Assembly: GCF_016741935.1 (NCBI RefSeq)
Contig: NZ_JAERRG010000033.1
Coordinates: 1 to 64,000 of the forward strand
From: Streptomyces endocoffeicus
GTDB lineage: Bacteria > Actinomycetota > Actinomycetes > Streptomycetales > Streptomycetaceae
Reading direction: 5' to 3'
Length of the DNA stretch: 64,000 nucleotides
Shown here: piece after piece, positions 49,626 through 58,283 of the stretch
Layout of the letters: every line of letters begins with the position of its first letter
Numbering within the stretch: position 1 is the first letter of the stretch
Translations under genes and position numbers: made by a program
The notes under the pieces: model-generated
Seen by the model: the letters and a program-made list of their open reading frames with translations, nothing else
The model's database searches: none
Told to the model about the DNA's origin: nothing

Positions 49626-52022
49626 TCAGCCGCCGGTCAGATGCTCCGGGCGGACGGGCACGCGCCTCAGGGGCAGGCCCGTGGCGGCGCGGATGGCGGC
49701 GACGACGGCCGGGGTGGAGGAGAGCGTGGGCGCCTCGCCGACGCCGCGCAGCCCGTACGGGGCGTTGTCGTCCGCCAGCTCCAGCACCTCCACCGGCATG
49801 GCCGGGGTGTCCAGGATGGTGGGGATCAGATAGTCCGTGAACGACGGGTTGCGCACCCTCGCCCCGTCCGGCGAGACGACGATCTCCTCCATCACGGCGA
49901 GCCCGAGCCCCTGCGTCGAACCGCCGTGGATCTGCCCGACGACCGACAGCGGATTGATCGCCTTGCCCACGTCCTGCGCGGCCGCCAGCTCGACCACCTT
50001 GACCAGGCCCAGCTCGGTGTCGACCTCGACGACCGCGCGATGGGCGCAGAAGGAGTACTGCACATGGCCGAAGCCCTGTCCGGTGCGCCGATCGAACGGC
50101 TCGGTCGGCCGGTGCCGGAACTCCCGCTCCAGGTCGACCGCCCCGTCGCCGAGGATCCCGGCGAGGTCGCCGATCACCTCGCCGCCGTCGGTGACCACCT
50201 TGCCGTCCTCCAGCCGCAGACGTTCGGGCTCCGCCCACGCGGGGTGGGAGGCGCCGAACCGCTCGCGGCCGCGCCGCAGCACCTCCGCCCGGACCGCCTC
50301 GCAGGCGTGCTTGACGGCGCCGCCCGTCATATACGTCTGGCGGGAGGCGGAGGTGGAGCCCGCCGAGCCGACCCGGGTGTCGGCCGGGTGGAGAGTGACC
50401 CGGTCGACGCCCAGCTCGGTGCGGGCGATCTGGGCGTGCACGGTGACACCGCCCTGGCCGACCTCGGCCATCGCGGTGTGCACCAGGGCGACCGGCTCGC
50501 CACCGATCACTTCCAGCCGGATCCGGGCGGTGGAGTAGTCGTCGAAGCCCTCGGAGAAGCCGACGTTCTTGATGCCGACCGCATAGCCCACCCCGCGCAC
50601 CACGGCCTCGCCGTGGGTGGTGTTGGACAGCCCGCCCGGCAGGGCCCGTACGTCCACCGGGCCGCCCGCCGCCTCCCAGGCGCGCTCGGGCGGCATCGGC
50701 AGCGCCTTGACGCGGCGCAGCAGCTCGGCGACCGGGGCCGGGGAGTCGACCAGCTGCCCGGTGGGCATGGTGGCGCCCTGGGACATGGCGTTGCGCCGCC
50801 GGAACTCCACCGGGTCCAGGCCGAGTTCGGCCGCCACCGCGTCCATCTGCGCCTCGTAGGCGAAGCACGCCTGGACGGCGCCGAAGCCGCGCATCGCACC
50901 ACAGGGCGGGTTGTTGGAGTAGAGGGCGATCGCCTCGACGTCCACGTTCTCGACGACGTAGGGGCCGATGGACAGGGAGGCGGCGTTGCCGACCACCGCC
51001 GGGGAGGAGGAGGCGTACGCGCCACCGTCCAGGACGATGCGGCACTGGACGTAGAGCAGCGTGCCGTCGCGGGTCGCGCCGTGTTCGTAGGTGAGCTTGG
51101 CGGGGTGGCGGTGGACATGGCCGAAGAAGGACTCGTACCGGTTGTAGACGATCTTGACGGGCCGTCCGGTGCTCAGCGCCAGCAGACAGGCGTGGGCCTG
51201 CATGGACAGGTCCTCGCGGGCGCCGAACGCCCCGCCGACGCCGGACAGCGTCAGCCGCACCTTGTCGGCGGGCAGCCCGAGGACCGGGGCGAGCTGGTCG
51301 CGGTCGACGTGCAGCCACTGGGTGGCGATGTAGAGGTCCACCCCGCCGTCCTCGGCGGGCACCGCGAGCCCCGACTCCGGGCCGAGGAACGCCTGGTCCT
51401 GCATGCCCACCTCGTAGTCCCGGCGGACCACCACATCGGCGCGGGCGCGGGCGGCGGCGACATCGCCGCGCCGGATGGGCTGGCGGTGCACGATGTTCGG
51501 ATGCGGGACATGGGACGCGTGGTGGTCCCGGCGGCCGGGGTGGAGCAGCGGGGCGTCCGGCGCGGTGGCGGTGGCCTCGTCCACGACCAGCGGCAGCTCC
51601 TCGTACTCCACGGCGATCCGGGCGGCGGCGCGGCGGGCGGTCTCGGGGTGGTCGGCGGCGACGATCGCGACGGGCTCACCGTGGTAGCGGACCCGGTCCC
51701 CGGCGAGCACGGGCTGATCGCGGATCTCCAGGCCGTAGTGGGTCCCGGCGGGCAGGTCGGCATGCGTCATGACGGCGTACACCCCGGGCAGGGCGAGCGC
51801 CCCGGCGGTGTCGATGGACCGGATCGCGGCGTGGGCGTAGGGGCTGCGGAGGGTGAAGCCCCACAGCATGTCCTCGTGCCACAGATCCGAGGAGTACGCG
51901 AACTCGCCGGTCACCTTGAGGGTGCCGTCCGGGCGCAGGGTGGACTCGCCGACGGTACCCCGGATGGCGCCGGTGGCCTGGGTGACGGTCGTGGGGGCAC
52001 TGGCGGTGCGGTCGGCTGCCAT
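49626..52022 (-). CDS. xdhB: Xanthine dehydrogenase molybdopterin-binding subunit
   Basis: This 798-residue subunit carries the molybdenum catalytic centre of xanthine dehydrogenase, oxidising hypoxanthine and xanthine to urate. It has the family segments TLRPDGTLKVTGEFAYSSDL, GVGGAFGAREDLSMQAHACL, PCGAMRGFGAVQACFAYEAQ, the cofactor-binding VGSAGSTSASRQTYMTGGAV, and the catalytic Glu in YGLRGVGEAPTLSSTPAV. The start overlaps nothing but lies two bases after the 2Fe-2S subunit stop. A related carbon-monoxide or nicotinate-type substrate is less likely given PucR, XdhC and the purine context. Confidence 0.93.
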   Translation of the reverse strand: MAADRTASAPTTVTQATGAIRGTVGESTLRPDGTLKVTGEFAYSSDLWHEDMLWGFTLRSPYAHAAIRSIDTAGALALPGVYAVMTHADLPAGTHYGLEIRDQPVLAGDRVRYHGEPVAIVAADHPETARRAAARIAVEYEELPLVVDEATATAPDAPLLHPGRRDHHASHVPHPNIVHRQPIRRGDVAAARARADVVVRRDYEVGMQDQAFLGPESGLAVPAEDGGVDLYIATQWLHVDRDQLAPVLGLPADKVRLTLSGVGGAFGAREDLSMQAHACLLALSTGRPVKIVYNRYESFFGHVHRHPAKLTYEHGATRDGTLLYVQCRIVLDGGAYASSSPAVVGNAASLSIGPYVVENVDVEAIALYSNNPPCGAMRGFGAVQACFAYEAQMDAVAAELGLDPVEFRRRNAMSQGATMPTGQLVDSPAPVAELLRRVKALPMPPERAWEAAGGPVDVRALPGGLSNTTHGEAVVRGVGYAVGIKNVGFSEGFDDYSTARIRLEVIGGEPVALVHTAMAEVGQGGVTVHAQIARTELGVDRVTLHPADTRVGSAGSTSASRQTYMTGGAVKHACEAVRAEVLRRGRERFGASHPAWAEPERLRLEDGKVVTDGGEVIGDLAGILGDGAVDLEREFRHRPTEPFDRRTGQGFGHVQYSFCAHRAVVEVDTELGLVKVVELAAAQDVGKAINPLSVVGQIHGGSTQGLGLAVMEEIVVSPDGARVRNPSFTDYLIPTILDTPAMPVEVLELADDNAPYGLRGVGEAPTLSSTPAVVAAIRAATGLPLRRVPVRPEHLTGG

Positions 52023-52024
52023 GG

Positions 52025-52534
52025 TCAGACCGCCTCCCCGGTGCGGGCGGCCGCGAGCCGGACCGCGTCGAGGATCTTCTCGTAGCCGGTGCAGCGGCAG
52101 AGGTTGCCGGAGAGCGCCTCGCGGATGTCGGCGTCGGAGGGGTCGGGATCGCGCTCCAGCAACTCATCGGCCGCCACCAGCAGTCCCGGGGTGCAGAAGC
52201 CGCACTGGACGGCACCCGCGTCGATGAACGCCTGCTGGACCGGGGCCAGCGGGGCGACCTGCCCGGGGCGGGATGGCTCGGATGGCCGGGCGTGGTCCGC
52301 GAGTCCCTCGACGGTGACCACCTCGCGGCCCTCGGCCTGCCCCGCCGCCACCAGGCAGGCGCACACCGGCACCCCGTCCAGACGGACCGTGCAGGAACCG
52401 CATTCGCCCTGCTCACAGGCGTTCTTCGAACCGGGAAGCCCCAGCCGCTCGCGCAGCACATACAGCAGGGACTCGCCCTCCCAGACGTCATCGGCCTCGT
52501 ACGGCCGCCCGTTGACCCTCATGTTCACGCGCAT
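52025..52534 (-). CDS. xdhA: Xanthine dehydrogenase 2Fe-2S subunit
   Basis: This 169-residue protein holds two [2Fe-2S] clusters. The N-terminal ferredoxin-like domain has CEQGECGSCTVRLDG with its later cysteine (VPVCACLVA), and the C-terminal helical domain has CGFCTPGLLVAADELL and NLCRCTGYEKILDAV. It passes electrons from the molybdenum centre to FAD. The ATG at 52534 overlaps the end of the FAD-subunit gene by ten bases. Confidence 0.95.
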   Translation of the reverse strand: MRVNMRVNGRPYEADDVWEGESLLYVLRERLGLPGSKNACEQGECGSCTVRLDGVPVCACLVAAGQAEGREVVTVEGLADHARPSEPSRPGQVAPLAPVQQAFIDAGAVQCGFCTPGLLVAADELLERDPDPSDADIREALSGNLCRCTGYEKILDAVRLAAARTGEAV

Positions 52535-53415
52535 TGTGCGGTCCTCCCCTCTCCCCCGCGATAGGCCTCCCAGGTCCAGCCGAGCGTGCGGCGCGCCATG
52601 ACCCCCACCGCGTGGCGGCGGTAGGCGGCGGTGCCGCGTACGTCGTCGATCGGGCGGCAGGCCCCGGCGCACAGCTCGGCGAAGCGCCGGACGGCCGACG
52701 GGTCGAGGGGCGCGCCGCTGTCCCAGAAGCCGCCCTCCTCGAGCGCCGCGCCCAGGAACTCCTCGGCCTCCCAGGCCCGTACGGGCGTGGGCGCGGCCGA
52801 TCCGATGCCGGTGCGGACGGTGCGGGTGCGCGGATGGAGCGCGACGGCGAAGGCGCAGACCGCGATCACCATGGCGTTGCGGGTGCCGACCTTGGAGAAC
52901 TGCTGCGGTCCGTCCGCTCGTCGGATGTGCACCGCCCGGATCAGCTCATCGGGCTCCAGGGCGTGGCGCTTGACCCCGGTGAAGAACTCCTCGACCGGGA
53001 TCCGCCGGGTGCCGCGCACCGACGCCGCCTCCACCTCGGCCCCGGCCGCCAGCAGCGCCGGATGGGCGTCCCCGGCGGGCGAGGCGGCGCCGAGGTTGCC
53101 GCCGACGGTGCCGCGGTTGCGGATCTGCGGTGAGCCGACGGTGTGCGCGGCGAGCGCAAGGCCCGGCAGCTCGGTCCGGAGCTCCTCCATGATCCGGGTG
53201 TACGGGACGCCCGCGCCCAGCCGGACCGTACGGTCGGTGGCCTCCCACTCGGCCAGTTCGGCGACACGGGTCAGATCGAGCAGATACTCGGGCCGCCGGT
53301 GATCGAAGTTGATCTCGACCATCACATCGGTGCCGCCCGCGATGGGCACGGCGGTGGGGTGCTCGGCCTTCGCGGCGAGCGCCTCCTCCCAGCCGGCGGG
53401 GCGCAGGAAGTCCAT
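52525..53415 (-). CDS. xdhC: Xanthine dehydrogenase FAD-binding subunit
   Basis: This 296-residue subunit has the FAD_binding_5 motifs PIAGGTDVMVEINFDHRRPE and NRGTVGGNLGAASPAGDAHP and the C-terminal CO_deh_flav_C-like part ending ARRTLGWTWEAYRGG. It reduces NAD+ with electrons from the iron-sulfur clusters. It starts the operon. A hexanucleotide repeat lies 20 bp before the ATG at 53415, in the leader or promoter. Subunit letters for this gene differ between organisms and clash with the maturation factor name. Confidence 0.93.
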   Translation of the reverse strand: MDFLRPAGWEEALAAKAEHPTAVPIAGGTDVMVEINFDHRRPEYLLDLTRVAELAEWEATDRTVRLGAGVPYTRIMEELRTELPGLALAAHTVGSPQIRNRGTVGGNLGAASPAGDAHPALLAAGAEVEAASVRGTRRIPVEEFFTGVKRHALEPDELIRAVHIRRADGPQQFSKVGTRNAMVIAVCAFAVALHPRTRTVRTGIGSAAPTPVRAWEAEEFLGAALEEGGFWDSGAPLDPSAVRRFAELCAGACRPIDDVRGTAAYRRHAVGVMARRTLGWTWEAYRGGEGRTAQCA

Positions 53416-53738
53416 GGGCCTCTCTTCTCGAATCGTCGGCGTCGGCGTCGGTATCGGTGTCGGTATCGGTATCGGTGTCGGTGTCGGTGTCGGTGTCGTG
53501 GGGAGGGGGCTTCCCGCCCGTGGGCCCATACGCGGCTCCCCGCGCGGGGGCGTCCTCCAGGAACTCTGCACACGGCTCAACGCCAGTAGACCGAGGTGTG
53601 GGCCACATGGTGCAGTCACCGAAGACATGAAGCAATTGGCTGGCCAGGGGGCAGGTCTTGTAGATTCGAACGAACGACGGGGACCGGAAACCTCGCGGTA
53701 TTCGACCGGCAACACGGAACAAGATCGGCTGGCATCAC
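53416..53738. promoter_or_regulatory. Divergent promoter region of xdh operon and pucR
   Basis: The 323-bp region separates the FAD-subunit gene (minus) from the PucR gene (plus). The left part carries the hexanucleotide array; the right part is AT-richer (GACATGAAGCAATTGGCTGG near 53624) and probably holds the pucR promoter. PucR would act here. No clear operator palindrome was identified. Confidence 0.45.
53435..53497. repeat. Hexanucleotide tandem repeat (GTCGGT)
   Basis: Ten full units of GTCGGT/ATCGGT/GTCGGC run from 53435 to 53494, plus a partial unit, 20 bp upstream of the FAD-subunit start codon. Because the array is outside coding sequence, length changes would alter promoter or leader spacing and not frame. 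Confidence 0.9.
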
Positions 53739-55760
53739 ATGCGGCTGCGCGCACTGCTGGAGAACGACACCCTGGGGCTGCGTCTGCTCGGCGGCGAGGA
53801 TGAGCTGGACCGTACCGTGCGCGGCGTGATGACCACCGATCTGCGCGACCCCAGCCGCTATCTCTCCGGTGGCGAGCTGGTGCTGACCGGGCTCGCCTGG
53901 CGGCGTGAGCCGGAGGACTCCGAGCGGTTCGTCCGCATCCTCGCGGCGGCCGGGGTGGCGGGTCTCGCGGCGGGCGAGGCGGAGCTGGGCGCCGTGCCCG
54001 AGGATCTGGTGCTGGCCTGTGGCCGCCATCGGCTGCCGCTGTTCTCCGTGGTCGAGGACGTCGCGTTCGCCACGATCACCGAGCATGTGGTGCGCCAGGT
54101 CTCCGGTGAGCGGGCCGGGGATCTGGCCGCGGTCGTCGACCGGCACCGCCGGATGATGACGTCCGGGCCCGCGGGCGGCGGCCCCGAGGTGGTCTTGGAC
54201 CTGCTCCGCTCGGACCTGGACCTGACCGCGTGGGTGCTCTCCCCCACCGGCCGCCGGATCGCGGGCCCGACCGCCGCCGGTGCGGCCGCGGAGCCGCCCG
54301 CGGCGGTCCGCGCCCAGCTGGCGGGCGAGCAACTGGCCGCCCGCCGCGACGGGCGGCGCGGCCCGCACCGGCTGACCGCCGCGGACGGCATGACGTACTC
54401 CCTCTTCCCCGTCCGCAGCGGTGACCCCGGCGACGACGTGCGCGAGACCGTGCTGTCCGACTGGGTGCTGGCGGTCGGCGCGGACGCCGACGAATGGCCG
54501 GAGGAGCGGCTGGATCTGCTCTACGGGGTCACCCAGCTGATCGCGGTCGAGCGCGACCGGCGGAACGCCTCCCGCACGGTGCGGCGCAGGCTCGCCCAGG
54601 AGGTACTGGAGCTGGTCCAGTCGGGCGCGCCGCCCGCCGAGATCGCGGCCCGGCTGCGGGTGGCCGCCCCGGTGCTGCTGCCGGGTCTCGGCACGGCGCC
54701 GCACTGGCAGGTGGTGGTGGCCCGGGTGGAGTGGGGCGTCACGGCGGAGCGGGAGCGCGGCGGGGACGGCGGGACGCAGCCGGGCGGCGCGGGGAAGGGC
54801 GCATACGGCGGGACGCGGGGAGGCCCGTACGGCGGGGCGCGGGGCGGCGGGGACGCCGGCGCGCAGCCGGGCAGCGCACGGAAGGGCGCGGGCGGCGGGG
54901 CGGGCGAGGGTGCCACGCGAGACGGCGCGGCGTGGGACGGGAGCGCGCGGGACCGGGACGGACGGGACCGGGGCGCGCGGGAGGGCTCCTCGCCGGACGG
55001 CAGGGGCGTCCACGGCGGCATTCCCGGCGGCATTCCTGGTGGCGTTCCCGGCGGCGTTCCCGGCGGCGTTCCCGGCGGCGTTCCCGGCGGCAGGGTGGCC
55101 CAGTCGCTGCTGGAGGAGATCCTGGTCGACCCGTACGCGACCGGGCCGGAGCCCTCGGACCGGATCGCCGTGGCGCACACCGGTGACGAGGCGGTGGCGC
55201 TCGTACCCCTCCCGGCGCTCTCCAACGGCACGTCGGACGGCGCCACGGACGCTCCGGAGTCGGCGGAAGTACAGGCCGACGCGCTGCTCGCCGCCGTCCG
55301 GGAGCCGCTCTCCCGGGGTCTGGACGGCGACGGCCGGCTGACCCTCGGCGTCAGCGCCGCCGTGCACTCCGCCGACGGGCTGCGCGGCGCCCTGGAGGAG
55401 GCCCGGCACGCCCGACGCGTGGCCGCCGCGCGCCCCGGGCGGGTGTGCGCGGCCGGACATCAGGAGCTGGCGTCGCACGTACTGCTGCTCCCGTTCGTTC
55501 CGGACGATGTGCGGCGGGCCTTCACCGCCCGGCTGCTGGATCCGCTGCGCGAGTACGACCGGCGCCACCGGGCCGAGCTGATCCCGACCCTGGAGGCGTT
55601 CCTGGACTGCGACGGCTCCTGGACGCGCTGCGCCGCCCGGCTCCACCTGCACGTCAACACGCTGCGCTACCGGGTCGGCCGGATCGAGCAGCTGACCGGA
55701 CGCGAGCTGTCGCGCCTGGAGGACAAGCTGGACTTCTTCCTCGCGCTGCGCATGAGCTGA
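53739..55760 (+). CDS. pucR: PucR-family purine catabolism regulator with Gly-rich insertion
   Basis: This 673-residue regulator has the N-terminal PucR sensor (LRALLENDTLGLRLLGGEDE, GVMTTDLRDPSRYLSGGELV), a central GGDEF-like CdaR region and the C-terminal PucR HTH (LRTLEAFLDCDGSW-type segment, RLHLHVNTLRYRVGRIEQLT, GRELSRLEDKLDFFLALRMS). Residues about 335-450 are a low-complexity Gly/Arg/Ala/Asp insertion that includes GGIPGG and GGVPGG repeats, so it exceeds the usual length by over 100 residues. It is divergent from the xdh operon and probably activates it in response to purine intermediates. Confidence 0.93.
   Translation: MRLRALLENDTLGLRLLGGEDELDRTVRGVMTTDLRDPSRYLSGGELVLTGLAWRREPEDSERFVRILAAAGVAGLAAGEAELGAVPEDLVLACGRHRLPLFSVVEDVAFATITEHVVRQVSGERAGDLAAVVDRHRRMMTSGPAGGGPEVVLDLLRSDLDLTAWVLSPTGRRIAGPTAAGAAAEPPAAVRAQLAGEQLAARRDGRRGPHRLTAADGMTYSLFPVRSGDPGDDVRETVLSDWVLAVGADADEWPEERLDLLYGVTQLIAVERDRRNASRTVRRRLAQEVLELVQSGAPPAEIAARLRVAAPVLLPGLGTAPHWQVVVARVEWGVTAERERGGDGGTQPGGAGKGAYGGTRGGPYGGARGGGDAGAQPGSARKGAGGGAGEGATRDGAAWDGSARDRDGRDRGAREGSSPDGRGVHGGIPGGIPGGVPGGVPGGVPGGVPGGRVAQSLLEEILVDPYATGPEPSDRIAVAHTGDEAVALVPLPALSNGTSDGATDAPESAEVQADALLAAVREPLSRGLDGDGRLTLGVSAAVHSADGLRGALEEARHARRVAAARPGRVCAAGHQELASHVLLLPFVPDDVRRAFTARLLDPLREYDRRHRAELIPTLEAFLDCDGSWTRCAARLHLHVNTLRYRVGRIEQLTGRELSRLEDKLDFFLALRMS
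55014..55085. repeat. 12-bp coding tandem repeat (GGVP) in pucR
   Basis: Six units of type GGCGGCGTTCCC encode Gly-Gly-Ile/Val-Pro. The last three are identical, so copy number has probably changed recently. Confidence 0.92.
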
Positions 55761-55779
55761 GGCGGCGCGGAAGCGATCG

Positions 55780-55850
55780 CGGAGGCGCCTGCGGAGGCGC
55801 GCGGAAGCGCCTGTGGAAGCGGTCGCGGAGGCGTTTGCGGAAGCGCCCGG
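55780..55850. repeat. Imperfect GCGGAGGCG-type repeat after pucR
   Basis: Short alternating units of GCGGAGGCG, GCGGAAGCG and GTGGAAGCG fill the gap just past the pucR stop. No gene is supported in it. Confidence 0.7.
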
Positions 55851-55993
55851 AGCGCGCCTCCGTGCCCCACCGCGACATCACCCTTGCCAGGGGTTTGTGA
55901 ATTCATTCACACCAACCTCTTGGCCGGGCGCGCGCATTCGTGCTGAGATTCGCCCACAGCTTCCGGCTCGATGGCGCGCTTGGGGAGGGCAAT

Positions 55994-56821
55994 GTGGCGG
56001 ACACCGCCATGTCACCACCTGGATCGTCAGGTTCCCATTCCGAGGTAGGAACGGGGCGCGGGCTCGACCCGCTTGTGGACGACCCACTCGACACGGCGGT
56101 ATGGCGGCTGCGCTCGCGCGGCTGCTGGAAGGACGCCGCCGAGCTGCTCACCCCACGGGCGGCGGACGACGCCTCGGCCGCGCTCAAGCGCAGCGTCGTC
56201 CTGACCGAACGATGCATGTACACCTCCACCGGCTGGGACGCGGCCGAGGACGCCCTGCGGGCGGCGGAGGCGCTCGCGCTCACCGACACCGAGCGGGGCG
56301 CGACCGCGTGCGAGCGGGGCTATCTGGCGTACGCGTCCACGCTGCTCGGGGTGCGGGACCGGGCCGACGAGGCGCGGACCGCGCTCGGCCGCGCCGCCGC
56401 GCTGCTCTCACCGGGCTCCCCGATCCGGCCGCTGCTGGACTTCCGGCGCGGGCTGATCTCCCAGCACCTCGCCCACAACCCGACCGGCGCCCTGGCCGCC
56501 TTCCAGCGCGCCCACGCGGGCGCGGCGGCGCACGGCGACACCCTGCTGCGCTCGTTCACCTGGCGGCACCTGGCCGCCATGGCGGAGGCGGACGGCGATC
56601 TGCCCGACGCACGGCACGGCTTCACGGAGTCGCTGCGGATCCGTGAGGAGCTGGGCTACCTGGTCGGCATCGCGCCGGCGCTGGCCGCCCTGGCCGATGT
56701 GGAACCCGACCCCGACGAGGCCACCCGCCTCCGCACGGAGGCCGGCCGCCTGGTCCGCCTCCTGGGCGGCGTCCCCGTCTGGCTCGCGGAACAACTGTCC
56801 CCCGAGGAAACCGCCGACTGA
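55994..56821 (+). CDS. Helical TPR-like protein
   Basis: This 275-residue protein consists of repeated helical pairs with TPR-like spacing: AALKRSVVLTERCMYTSTGW, DRADEARTALGRAAALLSPG, PTGALAAFQRAHAGAAAHGD and DLPDARHGFTESLRIREELG. It has no signal peptide. Such streptomycete proteins are mostly uncharacterised adaptor-like proteins. The GTG at 55994 follows GGAGGG at a good distance; an ATG five codons later is an alternative. Confidence 0.75.
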   Translation: MADTAMSPPGSSGSHSEVGTGRGLDPLVDDPLDTAVWRLRSRGCWKDAAELLTPRAADDASAALKRSVVLTERCMYTSTGWDAAEDALRAAEALALTDTERGATACERGYLAYASTLLGVRDRADEARTALGRAAALLSPGSPIRPLLDFRRGLISQHLAHNPTGALAAFQRAHAGAAAHGDTLLRSFTWRHLAAMAEADGDLPDARHGFTESLRIREELGYLVGIAPALAALADVEPDPDEATRLRTEAGRLVRLLGGVPVWLAEQLSPEETAD

Positions 56822-57246
56822 CCGGCCCCGGCTCGCCCCGGGAAAAGCACAGCGTGCCCCGGGGCGAACCCGGCCGGGGGTGCGGGACGTATCGACATAC
56901 GGCTCCGCCACGTGGCGGGGGCTTCGCCCCTGGACCCCGAGGTCTGAGGCGAAGCCCCGCCTTCCATCCCCTCCAGGGGGCACCTCCCAGCGGTAGCTGG
57001 GGGAGTTCGAGCAGCGGGGTCCGGGCCGGAGCCCCACCTTCCAGCCCCTCCGCCGTTTGGCCTTCCAGCCCCTCCGGCGATTGGCCCTTCAGCCCCTCCG
57101 GCGATTGAGGAGCGGGGTCTGGGGCAGAGCCCCAGTTTCGGGAAGGGGCGGGGAGGGGAACAGCCCGCCGCAGGCGCCAAGACCCACCGGACGCCCCCTA
57201 TCAGCCCTCAGCCCTCAGCCCTCAAACCCCAGCAAGACCCCAGCCC
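56822..57246. repeat. Composite dispersed repeat region
   Basis: No gene is supported. The segment holds GGGGGCTTCGCCCCTGGACC (about 56926), three spaced copies of the CTTCCAGCCCCTCCGGCGATTG type (57038, 57062, 57087), and a near-identical counterpart of the 28388-28431 element (CAGTTTCGGGAAGGGGCGGG, 57131). AGCCCTC is then repeated about four times near 57205-57250. These are typical streptomycete intergenic repeats. Confidence 0.75.
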
Positions 57247-57936
57247 TCAGACCGTCGGAACGAAGTGGGCCCTGGTGAGGGATTCGACCGTGCCAAGGTC
57301 GCGAGCGGCAAGGGCGTCAAGAAGCGCCATGTGCTCCTTCGCATCGGCGACGAGGTCAGCCGTGCGGGTGGTCCGGCCACAGGCCAGAGGCCACTGCGCA
57401 CGGCGGTGCAGATCATCGGCGACGATCACGAGCTGCTGGTTTCCGGCCAAGCCGAGCACCGTCTGATGGAAGGTGCGGTCCGACTCCAGGTAGGCGGCCC
57501 GGTCGCCCCTTACGGCGGCCGCCGCCGTCGCCTCGGCGAAGGGCCGCAGCCCGGCCCAGCGCTCGGGCGCGATCGCCTCCGCCAGGCTGAGCATCACCGG
57601 AACCTCCAGCAGCGCCCGTACCTCCGCGAGCTCGGCCAGCTCGCGCTCGCTGCGGCGGGCGACCCGGAAGCCCCGGTTGGGCACCACCTCGACGGCGCCC
57701 TCGCCCGCGAGCTGCTGCATGGCCTCCCGTACGGGGGTGGGAGAGACGCCGAAGCGCTCGGCGAGCACCGGCGCGGAGTACACCTCGCCCGGGGTCAGCT
57801 CACCGCCGGCCAGCGCGTCCCGCAGGGCGTCCAGGATCTGGCCGCGCACCGAGTGCCGGCGCGGGGACCTGCGTGCCGCGGGCGCGCCGCAGGAGGGCAG
57901 CGGGTCCATCGCCACCTGTGCTTCGGACTGCTCCAC
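57247..57936 (-). CDS. GntR-family regulator (FCD subfamily)
   Basis: This 229-residue regulator has the GntR winged helix (VRGQILDALRDALAGGELTP, then APVLAERFGVSPTPVREAMQ) and an FCD effector domain (ELAELAEVRALLEVPVMLSL; DRTFHQTVLGLAGNQQLV). The FCD metal-binding positions (Asp/His of DRTFH and a later His in EHMALLDAL) are recognisable. The GTG at 57936 has AGGAGG upstream. The target is unknown; the neighbouring genes are unrelated. Confidence 0.92.
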   Translation of the reverse strand: MEQSEAQVAMDPLPSCGAPAARRSPRRHSVRGQILDALRDALAGGELTPGEVYSAPVLAERFGVSPTPVREAMQQLAGEGAVEVVPNRGFRVARRSERELAELAEVRALLEVPVMLSLAEAIAPERWAGLRPFAEATAAAAVRGDRAAYLESDRTFHQTVLGLAGNQQLVIVADDLHRRAQWPLACGRTTRTADLVADAKEHMALLDALAARDLGTVESLTRAHFVPTV

Positions 57937-58283
57937 TCCGGTCCTCCTGACATCCCATCGAAGACGATATGCGGAGGCCGCCCCCGGGCAAAGCCCGTAA
58001 ACATCATTTAAGGTCGCAGTAACGTTGCGCCTCGTACACGGACCGTAGACCGACCGCCAAGCCGGTCGGTCGGATTACCCGCGATCGGGTTCCGTGAATA
58101 GAATCAAGCCGCTTGCACAGCGCGAGTGTTCGGATCGCATCGCAGCTATCCGCGTGTCCCCCCGCCTACTTGGCGGCCTCTTGTCCCAAAACCGCTCGAG
58201 GCCCGGCAGGATTCCGCCAGGATGTCGCGCGCGGTAGGCCGTACTGCGGCCAGAACTTCATGAAGCCAATCAAGGGGCACCGG
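57937..58283. promoter_or_regulatory. Divergent region with inverted repeat ACCGACCG/CGGTCGGT
   Basis: This 347-bp gap is AT-richer near 57990-58100. A perfect 8-bp inverted repeat with six-base spacer lies at 58049-58070 and is extended by another CGGTCGG-like half. It could be an operator of the FCD-type GntR protein or part of the DUF2637 gene promoter. Confidence 0.4.

Noticed and set aside
53435..53497. Coding repeat in an extended FAD-subunit N-terminus
   Set aside because: The family start and ribosome-binding site are at 53415; the upstream frame has no homology.
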